Part shown: positions 17,999-26,157 of the stretch, one piece after another
Layout: every line of letters starts with the position of its first letter
Position numbering within the stretch: position 1 is the first letter of the stretch
NCBI GenBank assembly: GCA_947259495.1
Contig: CAMYLV010000007.1
Location: forward strand, 21,936 to 85,935
Source of the DNA: an uncultured Desulfobacterales bacterium
GTDB taxonomy: Bacteria; Desulfobacterota; Desulfobacteria; Desulfobacterales; JAHEIW01
Length of the DNA stretch: 64,000 nt
Direction of reading: 5' to 3'
The notes under the pieces: model-generated
The model's input: only the letters and a program-made list of their open reading frames with translations
Told to the model about the DNA's origin: nothing
The model's database searches: none
Program-made: the position numbers and the translations under genes

Positions 17999-18835
17999 CT
18001 ACCTCGGATTCAGAAAATCTAAAACCACCTGCTGAAACAAGGCCGGGGCTTCGGCGGGTATGCTGTGGCCGGTTTCCGGGAACATCCTGTGGCGCCCGTG
18101 GCAATCTTTTGCCAGTTGCCGAGCATCCAGATGGTTGACAATCGGGTCCTCGGAACCGGAAATGACCAGAGTCGGGCATTGAATTGAATTGACAAACGAT
18201 TCAGGAGGCGGATAATCGGACACGGCCCTGAAATGGGCCATCAGCGCTTCTTTATCGTTGCGAACCGCAACGGCGGCAACGATCTTAGCGGTTATTTCCT
18301 GGTTTTGATTTAAAAAACGCTTGCCAAAGACCAACGGCAGCGCGGCCCATGCCATGGTCTTAAGATCTGAGCGTTGCAAAATTTGCAGCCACGCTTGAAC
18401 AATTTGTTTAACGTAAGCCTGTGAATCCCTGCCGATGCTGCACAGCACAAGCCGGTTGACCCATTCAGGCGATGTTGCTGCCAGCCTTAAGGCGATATAA
18501 GCGCCATGACTGATGCCGACCAGGTGGGTTTTTTGTACGCCTAAGTGCGCGAGCAATTTTTTCAAGTCGCGGATATGGATTTCGGCTGAAATTTGACGGG
18601 TCCCGATATCGCTTTTTCCCTGGGCCCGGGCATCATAGCGCAGCACCCTGAAATGTTTCGCAAAAGCCGCTGCATGTGGTTCCCAGTAAATGGTTGTCTG
18701 GCTGGTGCCGTTTAAAAGAACCACCGCCGGGCGGTCGGCCTTGAAATTATCGGTGGTATAGTAGAGTCTACAGTTGTCGGGGGGGGTAAGGTAAGGCAAA
18801 ACATTTCCTAGATTCAGATTTTTTGGGGTTGTCAA
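17999..18835 (-). CDS. Alpha/beta hydrolase family protein
   Basis: Encodes up to 278 residues. AVVLLNGTSQTTIYWEPH, YDARAQGKSD, the nucleophile elbow GISHGAYIALR, ISGSEDPIVN and a C-terminal GHSIPAEAP histidine mark an active serine hydrolase. The substrate is unknown. The start is unclear: TTG at 18835 lies inside a repeat-A fragment; a second TTG near 18797, preceded by AGGAAATGT, would avoid the repeat. No ATG is suitably placed. The gene lies between alr and serB copy 2 on the same strand. Confidence 0.78.
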   Translation of the reverse strand: MTTPKNLNLGNVLPYLTPPDNCRLYYTTDNFKADRPAVVLLNGTSQTTIYWEPHAAAFAKHFRVLRYDARAQGKSDIGTRQISAEIHIRDLKKLLAHLGVQKTHLVGISHGAYIALRLAATSPEWVNRLVLCSIGRDSQAYVKQIVQAWLQILQRSDLKTMAWAALPLVFGKRFLNQNQEITAKIVAAVAVRNDKEALMAHFRAVSDYPPPESFVNSIQCPTLVISGSEDPIVNHLDARQLAKDCHGRHRMFPETGHSIPAEAPALFQQVVLDFLNPR

Positions 18836-18874
18836 AAAAGCGTTTCGTTATTCAAACGTTTTTTTCTACAACTG
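18825..18874 (+). repeat. Repeat A, partial copy (first hairpin only)
   Basis: Contains GGGGTTGTCAAAAAAGCGTT and, after a short loop, AACGTTTTTTTCTACAAC, but the second hairpin is missing. It is followed directly by a CTTCGTGCTCTTTGTGG tract (about 18879-18895), a short-repeat motif. The fragment covers the first possible start codon of the hydrolase gene. Confidence 0.75.
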
Positions 18875-18946
18875 TGAACTTCGTGCTCTTTGTGGTGAAA
18901 AAAGATCCTGTTACAAAACCCACGGCAGTTAATGTTTAACCCGTGG

Positions 18947-20104
18947 CTATCTTAAATAGACCCTTGGGACCCGGGCGGCAATGCTGGTGACGATTTCATA
19001 ATTGATGGTATCCAGCGTTGCAGCCATTTCATCGACGGTCAGGGTTTCATTGCCCTGTTGACCGAATACAACCACCTCGTCACCCATTTGAACGTTTTGG
19101 ATGCCGCCAATGTCCAGCATAGTCAGGTCCATGCATACGCGGCCGATGATGGGAACGCGCTGCCCGCCGACGAGCATCTGGCCGCGCGAGGACAGCAGCC
19201 GGTTTAACCCGTCGGCGTAACCCACCGGGACAGTTGCAACAGTGGTGGGTTGTCTGGTTGTATAGGTCATGCCATAACTGACTTTGAATCCGGCGGGGAC
19301 TTTTTTGCGCTGTATAATCCGTGTTTTCACCGCCATGGCGGGTTTAAGCGATACCCGTTGTTTATCAACCTCATCGGAGGGATACAGCCCATAGATCGCA
19401 ATTCCAGGGCGCACCAGGTCAAGATGGGAGCGGGGCATATCAATCAGCGCTCCGCTGTTGGCGGCGTGCTTCAGCGACGGATTCAAACCGGCCGTTTGCA
19501 AGCCTTTGAGATAGTCCAAGAAGAGATCAAGCTGGTATTCAGCATAGGTTTTATCAGCGCTGTCGGCGGATGCAAAATGGGTGAAAATGCCCTCAAGCTC
19601 AAATCCGGGCAGACCGGCTATGGTCAGAGTTTCAGCGAGCGTATCCGTATTGATTTTCGCCGGGTTGTTGGATCTGAAATTTTGCGCCAACAGGCCCAAC
19701 CGGCCCATGCCGGTATCAATTTTCAAATGGATCTTTATTTTTGCCCCTTGCCCAGCGGCTGCCTCGGACAATTCAAGGGCGGATGCGGTTGTGTTAACGC
19801 TCTGGGTGAGATCATAATTTAAAAGATTTTCAGCTTGCTCCGCGGGGGTATAGCCAAAGACCAGAATCGGTACGTTGATGCCGGCTTTTCGAAGTTGAAT
19901 CCCTTCTTCGATGCGGGCCACACCGAGAACCGTGGCACCATTTTGAAGCGCGCATCGGCTGACTTCAACAGCCCCATGGCCATAGCCGTTGGCCTTGACA
20001 ACTGCCATCAGCCGGGCGTCCGGCTGTGTGATGCGGCGCAACTGGCTGACATTGTGAGCGATGGCCTTTAAATCGATTTCGGCCCAAACCGGGGCAGCAT
20101 CCAA
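18947..20104 (-). CDS. alr: Alanine racemase
   Basis: Encodes 385 residues. AVVKANGYGHGAVEV carries the PLP-binding lysine (Lys 37), and VSYGMTYTT carries the catalytic tyrosine of the C-terminal domain; GRVCMDLTMLDI is also conserved. It interconverts L- and D-alanine in the cytoplasm for peptidoglycan synthesis. It begins with TTG two bases after the lipA stop, so it is probably co-transcribed with the lipoate and glycine-cleavage genes. Confidence 0.95.
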   Translation of the reverse strand: MDAAPVWAEIDLKAIAHNVSQLRRITQPDARLMAVVKANGYGHGAVEVSRCALQNGATVLGVARIEEGIQLRKAGINVPILVFGYTPAEQAENLLNYDLTQSVNTTASALELSEAAAGQGAKIKIHLKIDTGMGRLGLLAQNFRSNNPAKINTDTLAETLTIAGLPGFELEGIFTHFASADSADKTYAEYQLDLFLDYLKGLQTAGLNPSLKHAANSGALIDMPRSHLDLVRPGIAIYGLYPSDEVDKQRVSLKPAMAVKTRIIQRKKVPAGFKVSYGMTYTTRQPTTVATVPVGYADGLNRLLSSRGQMLVGGQRVPIIGRVCMDLTMLDIGGIQNVQMGDEVVVFGQQGNETLTVDEMAATLDTINYEIVTSIAARVPRVYLR

Positions 20105-20106
20105 AT

Positions 20107-21003
20107 TTACACCTCGTTATCTCGTTTTAAAAGGAGCGGCCCGACGGCCCGATAAAGCTCCTTGGCGTGATATGAGCTGCGGACGAATGGACCGCTGGCG
20201 ACCTTAGAAAAACCCATCTCGATGGCAGTTTGCCGCCATTGCTCAAATTCTTCAGGGGGAACAAAGCGCTTGACCGGCAGGTGCGCTTTTGAAGGCTGCA
20301 AATATTGGCCCAGCGTCAGAATGCGGCAACCCACCCCTACCAGGTCGTTCAGGGTCGAGCGGATTTCTGCGGAAGATTCCCCCAGTCCCAGCATCAAGCC
20401 CGATTTAGTCGGCAGCTTCGGGTCAGACGTGTACACCCGTTTTAGCAAATGCAGAGAGCGTTCGTAGCGGGCTTGTGGTCGAACGAGCGGATAGAGGCGG
20501 GGTACCGTTTCAATGTTATGGTTGAGCACATCCGGACGGGCTTTGAGAACGCTTTGCAGTGCTTCAGCATTGCCCTGAAAATCAGGGATCAGAATTTCTA
20601 TCACGGCTGCCGGGATCTGCCGGCGGATTTCGGCAATGGTTTTAGCAAAAAAAAGCGCCCCGCCATCCGCTAAATCGTCCCGGGTAACGGCGGTGATGAC
20701 GATATATTTGAGCCCCATTTGCCGGGCGGCGGCGGCAACCCGGGCCGGTTCGGCCGGATCGGGCGGGCCTGTTGGCCCCTGTGCGACTGAACAAAACCGG
20801 CAGTTTCGGGTGCAGCGCGATCCCATAATCAGGAATGTCGCGGTGTGTTGGGAGAAGCACTCCCAGATATTCGGGCACCTGGCTTCCTGACAAACGGTGT
20901 GCAGACGGTCCTTGCCGATCAGGTTTTTGACATTTTCATAGGCCGGGCCGGCGGGCAGTCGCTTTTTAAGCCAGCGGGGCTTCTGTTGCGGTTGTTGTGT
21001 CAT
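20107..21003 (-). CDS. lipA: Lipoyl synthase
   Basis: Encodes 298 residues of a radical SAM enzyme. The auxiliary cluster motif CQEARCPNIWEC and the radical SAM motif CTRNCRFC are both intact, and the C-terminal RSSYHAKELY serine ligand is present. LipA inserts two sulfur atoms into octanoyl groups on lipoyl domains such as GcvH, whose gene is in the same run. Upstream, towards lipB, lies a tandem-unit hairpin (21006-21149). Confidence 0.96.
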   Translation of the reverse strand: MTQQPQQKPRWLKKRLPAGPAYENVKNLIGKDRLHTVCQEARCPNIWECFSQHTATFLIMGSRCTRNCRFCSVAQGPTGPPDPAEPARVAAAARQMGLKYIVITAVTRDDLADGGALFFAKTIAEIRRQIPAAVIEILIPDFQGNAEALQSVLKARPDVLNHNIETVPRLYPLVRPQARYERSLHLLKRVYTSDPKLPTKSGLMLGLGESSAEIRSTLNDLVGVGCRILTLGQYLQPSKAHLPVKRFVPPEEFEQWRQTAIEMGFSKVASGPFVRSSYHAKELYRAVGPLLLKRDNEV

Positions 21004-21005
21004 TG

Positions 21006-21149
21006 TTGGTTTAGGGCTTGGTGTTTAGTATTTAGTATTTGGTATTTGGTGTTTGGCACATGGTGAATGATTTGGTTAACTGAACAGAATAACTAAACAC
21101 GAAACACCAAAACGAAACACAAAACACAAAACACGAGACACTAAACACT
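21006..21149. repeat. Hairpin with tandem GTGTTTA/TAAACAC arms
   Basis: The left arm, about 21006-21062, repeats variants of GGTGTTTAGTATTTA; the right arm, about 21092-21149, repeats the complementary type (AAACACGAAACACCAAAAC). The arms fold back across a loop of about 30 bases. It fills the whole gap between the end of lipB and the start of lipA. Confidence 0.8.
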
Positions 21150-21947
21150 ATCTGTTAGCGTCAAACTTTCCAATATAGAACCCAGATCAGCCAGCTTTTT
21201 CTGAATAAATTTAATACCAAAAACCGCTTCAAATTGTATTTTTAGTACCACCCGCACCTGGTTCATCGATAACGTTTGGGCGCTTTCCTGCTGCATGCTG
21301 GTCATACCCACATCCTGCAGACCGCAGGGTTGTATCCAGGAAAAGGGCCTTAAATCCGTTCGCACGTTTAATGCCAGACCGTGAAAGCTGATGCCTCTGC
21401 GCACTGCAATTCCGATGCTGCCCATTTTCTGCGGGCCTACCCAGATGCCCCGGTTGGCATCATTGCGCTCGGCGGCAATGCCCCAGTTTTGAGCAGTTCG
21501 CAGCATGACGTCTTCGAGACCACTGACAAAGTCAACCACCTTTATTCTGGCGGCTTGTAGATCCACAATCGGATATGCCACCTGCTGGCCCGGCCCGTGA
21601 TAGGTGATGTTGCCGCCACGTTCCACCTGAATGATCGGGATGCCGGCTTTATCAAGAAAATCCTGCGACACCAGCATACATTCCCGTCCCCCTCTGCGAC
21701 CCAGGGTAAAGACCGGCGGATGTTCCAGAAACAAGACGATGTCGTTTTGCAAAATGCCCGCTCGCCGGGCCATGATGAGTTTTTCCTGCAGCACCCAGGC
21801 CTCGTGGTAATCCACGCGCTCAAAATCAATGCTCAGCCATTTTTTAGGGTCCGTTGTTTGTCGTTCGTTGTCTGTTGTCGCACGGACACCAGTTGAGAGT
21901 GGCTGACTGTCACTTTTGAATTTACTTATCTTTTTGGATATTACCAT
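21141..21947 (-). CDS. lipB: Octanoyltransferase (lipoate-protein ligase B)
   Basis: Encodes 268 residues as read from ATG 21947. The LipB core starts near SIDFERVDYHEAW; GRRGGRE, NITYHGPGQQVAYPIVDL, the lysine-containing GPQKMGSIGIAVRRG and the cysteine in QPCGLQDVGMTSM are the expected active-site regions. It transfers octanoate from acyl carrier protein to lipoyl domains. The first 37 or so residues are not family-like: about 15 of them are encoded by a tandem-repeat arm (21846-21890). No alternative ATG exists before the core. Confidence 0.92.
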   Translation of the reverse strand: MVISKKISKFKSDSQPLSTGVRATTDNERQTTDPKKWLSIDFERVDYHEAWVLQEKLIMARRAGILQNDIVLFLEHPPVFTLGRRGGRECMLVSQDFLDKAGIPIIQVERGGNITYHGPGQQVAYPIVDLQAARIKVVDFVSGLEDVMLRTAQNWGIAAERNDANRGIWVGPQKMGSIGIAVRRGISFHGLALNVRTDLRPFSWIQPCGLQDVGMTSMQQESAQTLSMNQVRVVLKIQFEAVFGIKFIQKKLADLGSILESLTLTDSV

Positions 21948-22008
21948 TATTCCGTATAACTATTGGATGGCCCCGAGCTACGGATCACTGACTACGGACA
22001 ACTGACCT
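21846..22008. repeat. Split tandem-unit hairpin spanning the lipB start
   Basis: The left arm (21846-21890) repeats TCCGTTGTTTGTC-like units; the right arm (about 21977-22008) carries ACTACGGACAACTGAC-like units, the complementary type. The lipB start codon lies in the loop, and the left arm is translated as part of LipB. The right arm abuts the gcvPB stop codon. Confidence 0.65.
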
Positions 22009-23464
22009 ATCCAGTCAGACATGGTTTTCGCGCAGCGGCGGTCTCATCCAGTCTTCTGCGTTTGGTCTTCCGGGGGGCCGCGTGCAGTAATTCGGGGTTT
22101 TCTTTTGCTTCTTTGGCAATGGCTTGCATCGATTCGATAAACAGGTCGATGTCTTCCTTGGATTCGGTTTCGGTGGGCTCGATCATGATGGCGCCGGGTA
22201 CCACCAGCGGAAAATAAATTGTCGGCGGATGAAATCCGTAATCCATCAGTCGCTTGACGATATCCAGGGTGGTCACTTTATACGGCTCCTGGAGTTTATC
22301 TGAAAAGACGCATTCGTGCATGCACGGCCGGTCGTAGGGCAGATGAAAGGTCCCCTTTAATTGATCTTTGATATAGGCGGCATTTAAAACTGCAAGCTGG
22401 CTGGCCTTTTTCAGATCTTCAGGTCCCATGCTGAGAATGTAGCTGTAGGACCGGATCATTACGCCCACATTACCATAAAAAGCATGGATCTTTCCGATGG
22501 TCTCGGGGAAATCTTCGGACAAAGCATAGCGCTCTTTTTGTTTGATCACACGGGGTACCGGCAAAAACGGCTCCAAATGCTTACGAACACATACCGGTCC
22601 TGCTCCGGGACCACCGCCGCCATGCGGGCTGGAAAAAGTTTTGTGCAGGTTGAGGTGCAGCACGTCAATGCCAAGCTCTCCCATGTTGACGATTCCCATA
22701 ATGGCATTCATGTTGGCGCCATCGCCGTAAACCAGGCCGCCTTTGGCATGCACGATTTCGGAAATCGCTTTAATGTTTTCTTCAAAAAGACCCAGTGTGT
22801 TGGGATTGGTGACCATTATTCCGGCGGTGTCCGTATCCATGATGTCGCCAACCGCCTGCGGTGAAAGCACGCCCCTCTCGTTTGACTTTACCGGAACCGA
22901 ACGGTACCCGCACAGCGCCGCACTGGCCGGATTGGTGCCGTGGGCCGTATCCGGGACGATGATTTTGGAGCGGGGTGCCCCCTGGCTTTTATGATAGGCA
23001 TAAAACAAAAGCATGCCGGTGAGCTCGCCATGGGCACCGGCAGCCGGTTGCAAGGATGTGGCATCCATCCCGGTGATTTCGTTCAGATATTGTTCAAGGT
23101 CATACATCAGTTTGAGAGTCCCCTGTGACAGATGCTGTGGAAGCAGCGGGTGCGCTTGCGCAAATCCCGACCGAGCGGCCTGTCTTTCGTTGGTCTTGGG
23201 ATTGTATTTCATGGTGCACGAGCCCAGGGGATACATGCCGGAATCAACCGAAAAATTCCATTGTGAAAGGCGGATGAAGTGCCGCACAACCTCAACTTCG
23301 CTCAGATCGGGAAAATCCGGGCCGGGGCCCCCTAATTGTTTATCGACCGGATGTTTTTCCACATCGCGCCGGGGAAGTGAAAAACCGCTGCGACCTTTTT
23401 TCCCTTTTTCCCATAGCAAGGGCTCGTTGAAAATCAATCCCGTGGTGCCTAAGATCTCTTTCAT
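22007..23464 (-). CDS. gcvPB: Glycine dehydrogenase (decarboxylating) subunit 2
   Basis: Encodes 485 residues. LNLHKTFSSPHGGGGPG holds the PLP-binding lysine of the P-protein; MYPLGSCTMKYNPK is also typical. With GcvPA it decarboxylates glycine and passes the aminomethyl group to GcvH. I chose ATG 23464, which overlaps the gcvPA stop (ATGA) and has AAGGAG upstream; an earlier in-frame ATG at 23524 would intrude into gcvPA. Confidence 0.96.
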   Translation of the reverse strand: MKEILGTTGLIFNEPLLWEKGKKGRSGFSLPRRDVEKHPVDKQLGGPGPDFPDLSEVEVVRHFIRLSQWNFSVDSGMYPLGSCTMKYNPKTNERQAARSGFAQAHPLLPQHLSQGTLKLMYDLEQYLNEITGMDATSLQPAAGAHGELTGMLLFYAYHKSQGAPRSKIIVPDTAHGTNPASAALCGYRSVPVKSNERGVLSPQAVGDIMDTDTAGIMVTNPNTLGLFEENIKAISEIVHAKGGLVYGDGANMNAIMGIVNMGELGIDVLHLNLHKTFSSPHGGGGPGAGPVCVRKHLEPFLPVPRVIKQKERYALSEDFPETIGKIHAFYGNVGVMIRSYSYILSMGPEDLKKASQLAVLNAAYIKDQLKGTFHLPYDRPCMHECVFSDKLQEPYKVTTLDIVKRLMDYGFHPPTIYFPLVVPGAIMIEPTETESKEDIDLFIESMQAIAKEAKENPELLHAAPRKTKRRRLDETAAARKPCLTG

Positions 23465-24801
23465 GGTATGATCTCCTTGACCAGGGCATCCATATCCGCC
23501 CGGGCCGTTGTCTCGGTTGCGCAAAGCAAGTAATGATTTTTAAGTTCCGGATAAAAATCGACCAACGGTAGACCGGCGATTATTTTTTTCTGCAACAGGC
23601 CCTGATAGGTTTTCCTGAAATCATCCGGAAACTCGACCACAAACTCATTAAAGGTCGGCCTGGAAAACGGCAGCTTGAATCCGGCCTTCCGCAACGCTTC
23701 TTTTAAATATTCGGCCTTGTCGTAATTGAGCCGGGCCAATTCCTTAAACCCGCTACCGCCTAAAGACGCCATATACATCACTGCCGCCAGCGCGCACAGA
23801 CTGTGATTGGTGCAAATATTGGAGGTGGCCTTCTCGCGCCGAATATGCTGCTCACGGGTGGCCAGGGTGAGCACATGGCCTCTTTTGCCTTCTTCATCGA
23901 CTGTCTGGCCCACCAGACGCCCCGGCATGTTGCGAACGTATTTCATTTTGGCGGCAAACATCCCCAGCCCCGGGCCGCCGAACGTGCGCGGGATGCCCAA
24001 ACTCTGCCCCTCACCACAGGCGATATCAGCACCGCATTGACCCGGGCTTTTGTACAGGCCATAGGCCAGCGGCTCGCTGAAGCATATAACCAGGAGTGTT
24101 TTTTTGTCCGGCAGCGATTGTTTGGCGGCTTCCAGGTTTTCCATACAACCGAAAAAATTCGGTGATTGAATTGCCACCCCCCCTAGATCGTCCATATCCT
24201 TCAGCGGGCCCAAATCGGTGGTGCCGTCCGGAAGATACGGCAGCTCTCTGATATTAAAGCCGGTGGGCTCAAAATAAGTCGCCAGTACCCGCCGATACAT
24301 GGGGTGCACGGCGCTTGAAACCGCGACTGTTTTTTTTCGTGAAACGCGTATCGCCATCAGCATCGCCTCGGCCAGGGCTGATGCGCCATCATATTGTGAT
24401 GCGTTGGCAACCTCCAGGCCCAGCAGCCGGGCGGTCAGCGTCTGGTACTCATAAATGGCCTGCAATGTTCCCTGGCTTACCTCGGGCTGGTAGGGGGTGT
24501 ATGCGGTTACAAATTCTGAACGACCGGCTAAAAAGGATGCCGCCGCCGGGACATAATGCGCATAACTGCCGGCGCCCATGAAAACCTTGTATTCAGGTGA
24601 GACCGCCATGGTGGCCGCCAGCGCGTCCATATGATCGTTTAATTCCCACTCCGTCAGCGCTTCGGGAATTTTGAGCGTTTCTCTGCGGCGGCAATCTTGC
24701 GGGATATGGGCAAAGAGTCCCTCGAGGCTGTCAATCTGCACCGCTTTGAGCATGGTGGCGATATCGTCCGCTGTATGGGGTAGGTAACGCATGGGGATCA
24801 T
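23461..24801 (-). CDS. gcvPA: Glycine dehydrogenase (decarboxylating) subunit 1
   Basis: Encodes 446 residues. MRYLPHTADDIATML, YTPYQPEVSQGTLQAIYEYQ and SNICTNHSLCALAA are characteristic of the N-terminal half of the split P-protein. It lacks the PLP lysine, which is in GcvPB. Its start overlaps the gcvH stop and its end overlaps the gcvPB start, each by four bases, so expression of the three proteins is tightly coupled. Confidence 0.96.
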   Translation of the reverse strand: MIPMRYLPHTADDIATMLKAVQIDSLEGLFAHIPQDCRRRETLKIPEALTEWELNDHMDALAATMAVSPEYKVFMGAGSYAHYVPAAASFLAGRSEFVTAYTPYQPEVSQGTLQAIYEYQTLTARLLGLEVANASQYDGASALAEAMLMAIRVSRKKTVAVSSAVHPMYRRVLATYFEPTGFNIRELPYLPDGTTDLGPLKDMDDLGGVAIQSPNFFGCMENLEAAKQSLPDKKTLLVICFSEPLAYGLYKSPGQCGADIACGEGQSLGIPRTFGGPGLGMFAAKMKYVRNMPGRLVGQTVDEEGKRGHVLTLATREQHIRREKATSNICTNHSLCALAAVMYMASLGGSGFKELARLNYDKAEYLKEALRKAGFKLPFSRPTFNEFVVEFPDDFRKTYQGLLQKKIIAGLPLVDFYPELKNHYLLCATETTARADMDALVKEIIP

Positions 24802-25196
24802 CCTTTCAGCGAGTTAAGATAAACATTATTATCCATAAGGTCACCTATTTTAGATGCATCATCCGCTTTGATTTCAAGCATCCATCCGTCGCTGTAAGGC
24901 GAATTGTTAACCTTTTCAGGCGCATCTTCCAGCGTGTCATTTATGGCAACCACCTCACCGGCGACCGGCATGTAAAGCTCGGAAACCGCCTTGACGGATT
25001 CCACCGTGCCGAATTCCTCTCCCTTGCCAAATGTGTCTCCGACCTCCGGCAATTCGACAAAGACAATATCGCCGAGCTGGTCCTGGGCGTAATCCGAGAT
25101 ACCGACCTTAAGCTTGTCCCCTTCGAGTCGGGCCCATTCATGAGATTCGGCATACCGCACATCATCGGGAAAATTGAGTTCATTGAGTTCTTTCAT
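24798..25196 (-). CDS. gcvH: Glycine cleavage system H protein
   Basis: Encodes 132 residues from ATG 25196, which has AAGGAGG at good spacing. The lipoyl domain carries the lipoylated lysine in ESVKAVSELYMP; DQLGDIVFVELPE and VNNSPYSDGWM are also conserved. It shuttles the aminomethyl and then dihydrolipoyl group between P, T and L proteins. No gcvT or lpd gene lies in this window. lipB and lipA, needed to lipoylate this protein, are further along the same run. Confidence 0.96.
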   Translation of the reverse strand: MKELNELNFPDDVRYAESHEWARLEGDKLKVGISDYAQDQLGDIVFVELPEVGDTFGKGEEFGTVESVKAVSELYMPVAGEVVAINDTLEDAPEKVNNSPYSDGWMLEIKADDASKIGDLMDNNVYLNSLKG

Positions 25197-25326
25197 AGCT
25201 GACCTCCTTAAGTTTGCTCTATAATAGATGGGCACATACGGTTTTTTAGATTAAGCTCTTTTGCCTGCAAATACCATATTAAAATATAAGCCTGGCGAGC
25301 CGGAACCAAAAAGATAAATTAAATGC

Positions 25327-25770
25327 CTAAAGTACGTAGGGTACCTTCAGATTATAGCTTTTGTATACTACAAAGGTTTCTACGGATTGAACATCTTTGA
25401 CCCTGGAAACTTCTTCGGTATAAAATTCCAACAGACCAAACCCCGACTTCAAAAGGACCACCAGAATCAGGTCGAAACGACCGGTTACCACACTGACCGA
25501 AACCACACCTTTGAGATTGCTGAAGTCTTTACCTTTGTTGACCAGATCCATGCTGTGGAGTTTGACCCCTACGATCACCACACGATGCCCATCAATGGAT
25601 TCCGGATTGACCACCCCATTGATGTCCAAAATGCCTTCTTCGATTAATTTTTGAACGCGTGTTCGGACCGTGTTTTCAGATATGGATAGATCCCGGGAAA
25701 TTTTTTGGTATGATTTGCGACCGTTGCGGAGATGCCTGATAATGGCCAGATTGGTTTTATCGATGTTCAT
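25327..25770 (-). CDS. Lrp/AsnC family transcriptional regulator
   Basis: Encodes about 147 residues from ATG 25770. The N-terminal helix-turn-helix (about 5-50, with KISRDLSISENTVRTRV) is followed by an AsnC-type ligand-binding domain (about 70-145, with VVSVSVVTGRFDLILVVLLK). Such regulators sense amino acids. It lies between the glycine-cleavage operon and, divergently, the branched-chain amino-acid transporter, so either or both could be targets; this is inference. A start at 25797 is possible but lacks a good site. Confidence 0.9.
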   Translation of the reverse strand: MNIDKTNLAIIRHLRNGRKSYQKISRDLSISENTVRTRVQKLIEEGILDINGVVNPESIDGHRVVIVGVKLHSMDLVNKGKDFSNLKGVVSVSVVTGRFDLILVVLLKSGFGLLEFYTEEVSRVKDVQSVETFVVYKSYNLKVPYVL

Positions 25771-26157
25771 ACAGCACCCATATTTTGAAAGTAACACAGA
25801 AACATAAAATATTTAAAAAAAATTGCTGATTGTGTCAATTAATTTTTAATTTTTTTACGATATCTTCAAAATTATCGCAAGATTTTTTATTGTCAATTGG
25901 TTGCTTCGTGCATGCACACAATTTTTGAATCCTAAAGATGACCGCAGCGGACACTGTGCTTATTATTCGCAGGGCGGAAAAATGGTATCTGTGCGCTGTT
26001 GACCACCCAGTCCGAAAGCAGGGTGTGATTTTCAAGGGAATAAAGTTGAAAAAAAAAACACCATGTGTTATGGACCCAATCATTTTTAAAACCTTATCAA
26101 CGCACTCATCAACAACCCTTAAACCAATTACAAACCGAAGTGAAAAGGAGATTTGCC
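25771..26157. other. Divergent regulatory region between the Lrp-type gene and livK
   Basis: This 387-base region is AT-rich next to the regulator start. It ends with AAAAGGAG (26143-26150) before livK. I see no riboswitch motif and no convincing ORF. It is the natural place for autoregulation by the Lrp-type protein and for control of the transporter operon. Confidence 0.4.

Noticed and set aside
21006..21149. Repeats between lipA and lipB as a CRISPR array
   Set aside because: Units are 7-14 bases, degenerate, lack unique spacers and are inverted between arms; no cas genes are nearby.
25197..25326. Possible glycine riboswitch upstream of gcvH
   Set aside because: The expected tandem aptamer motifs are absent and the gap is only 130 bases.
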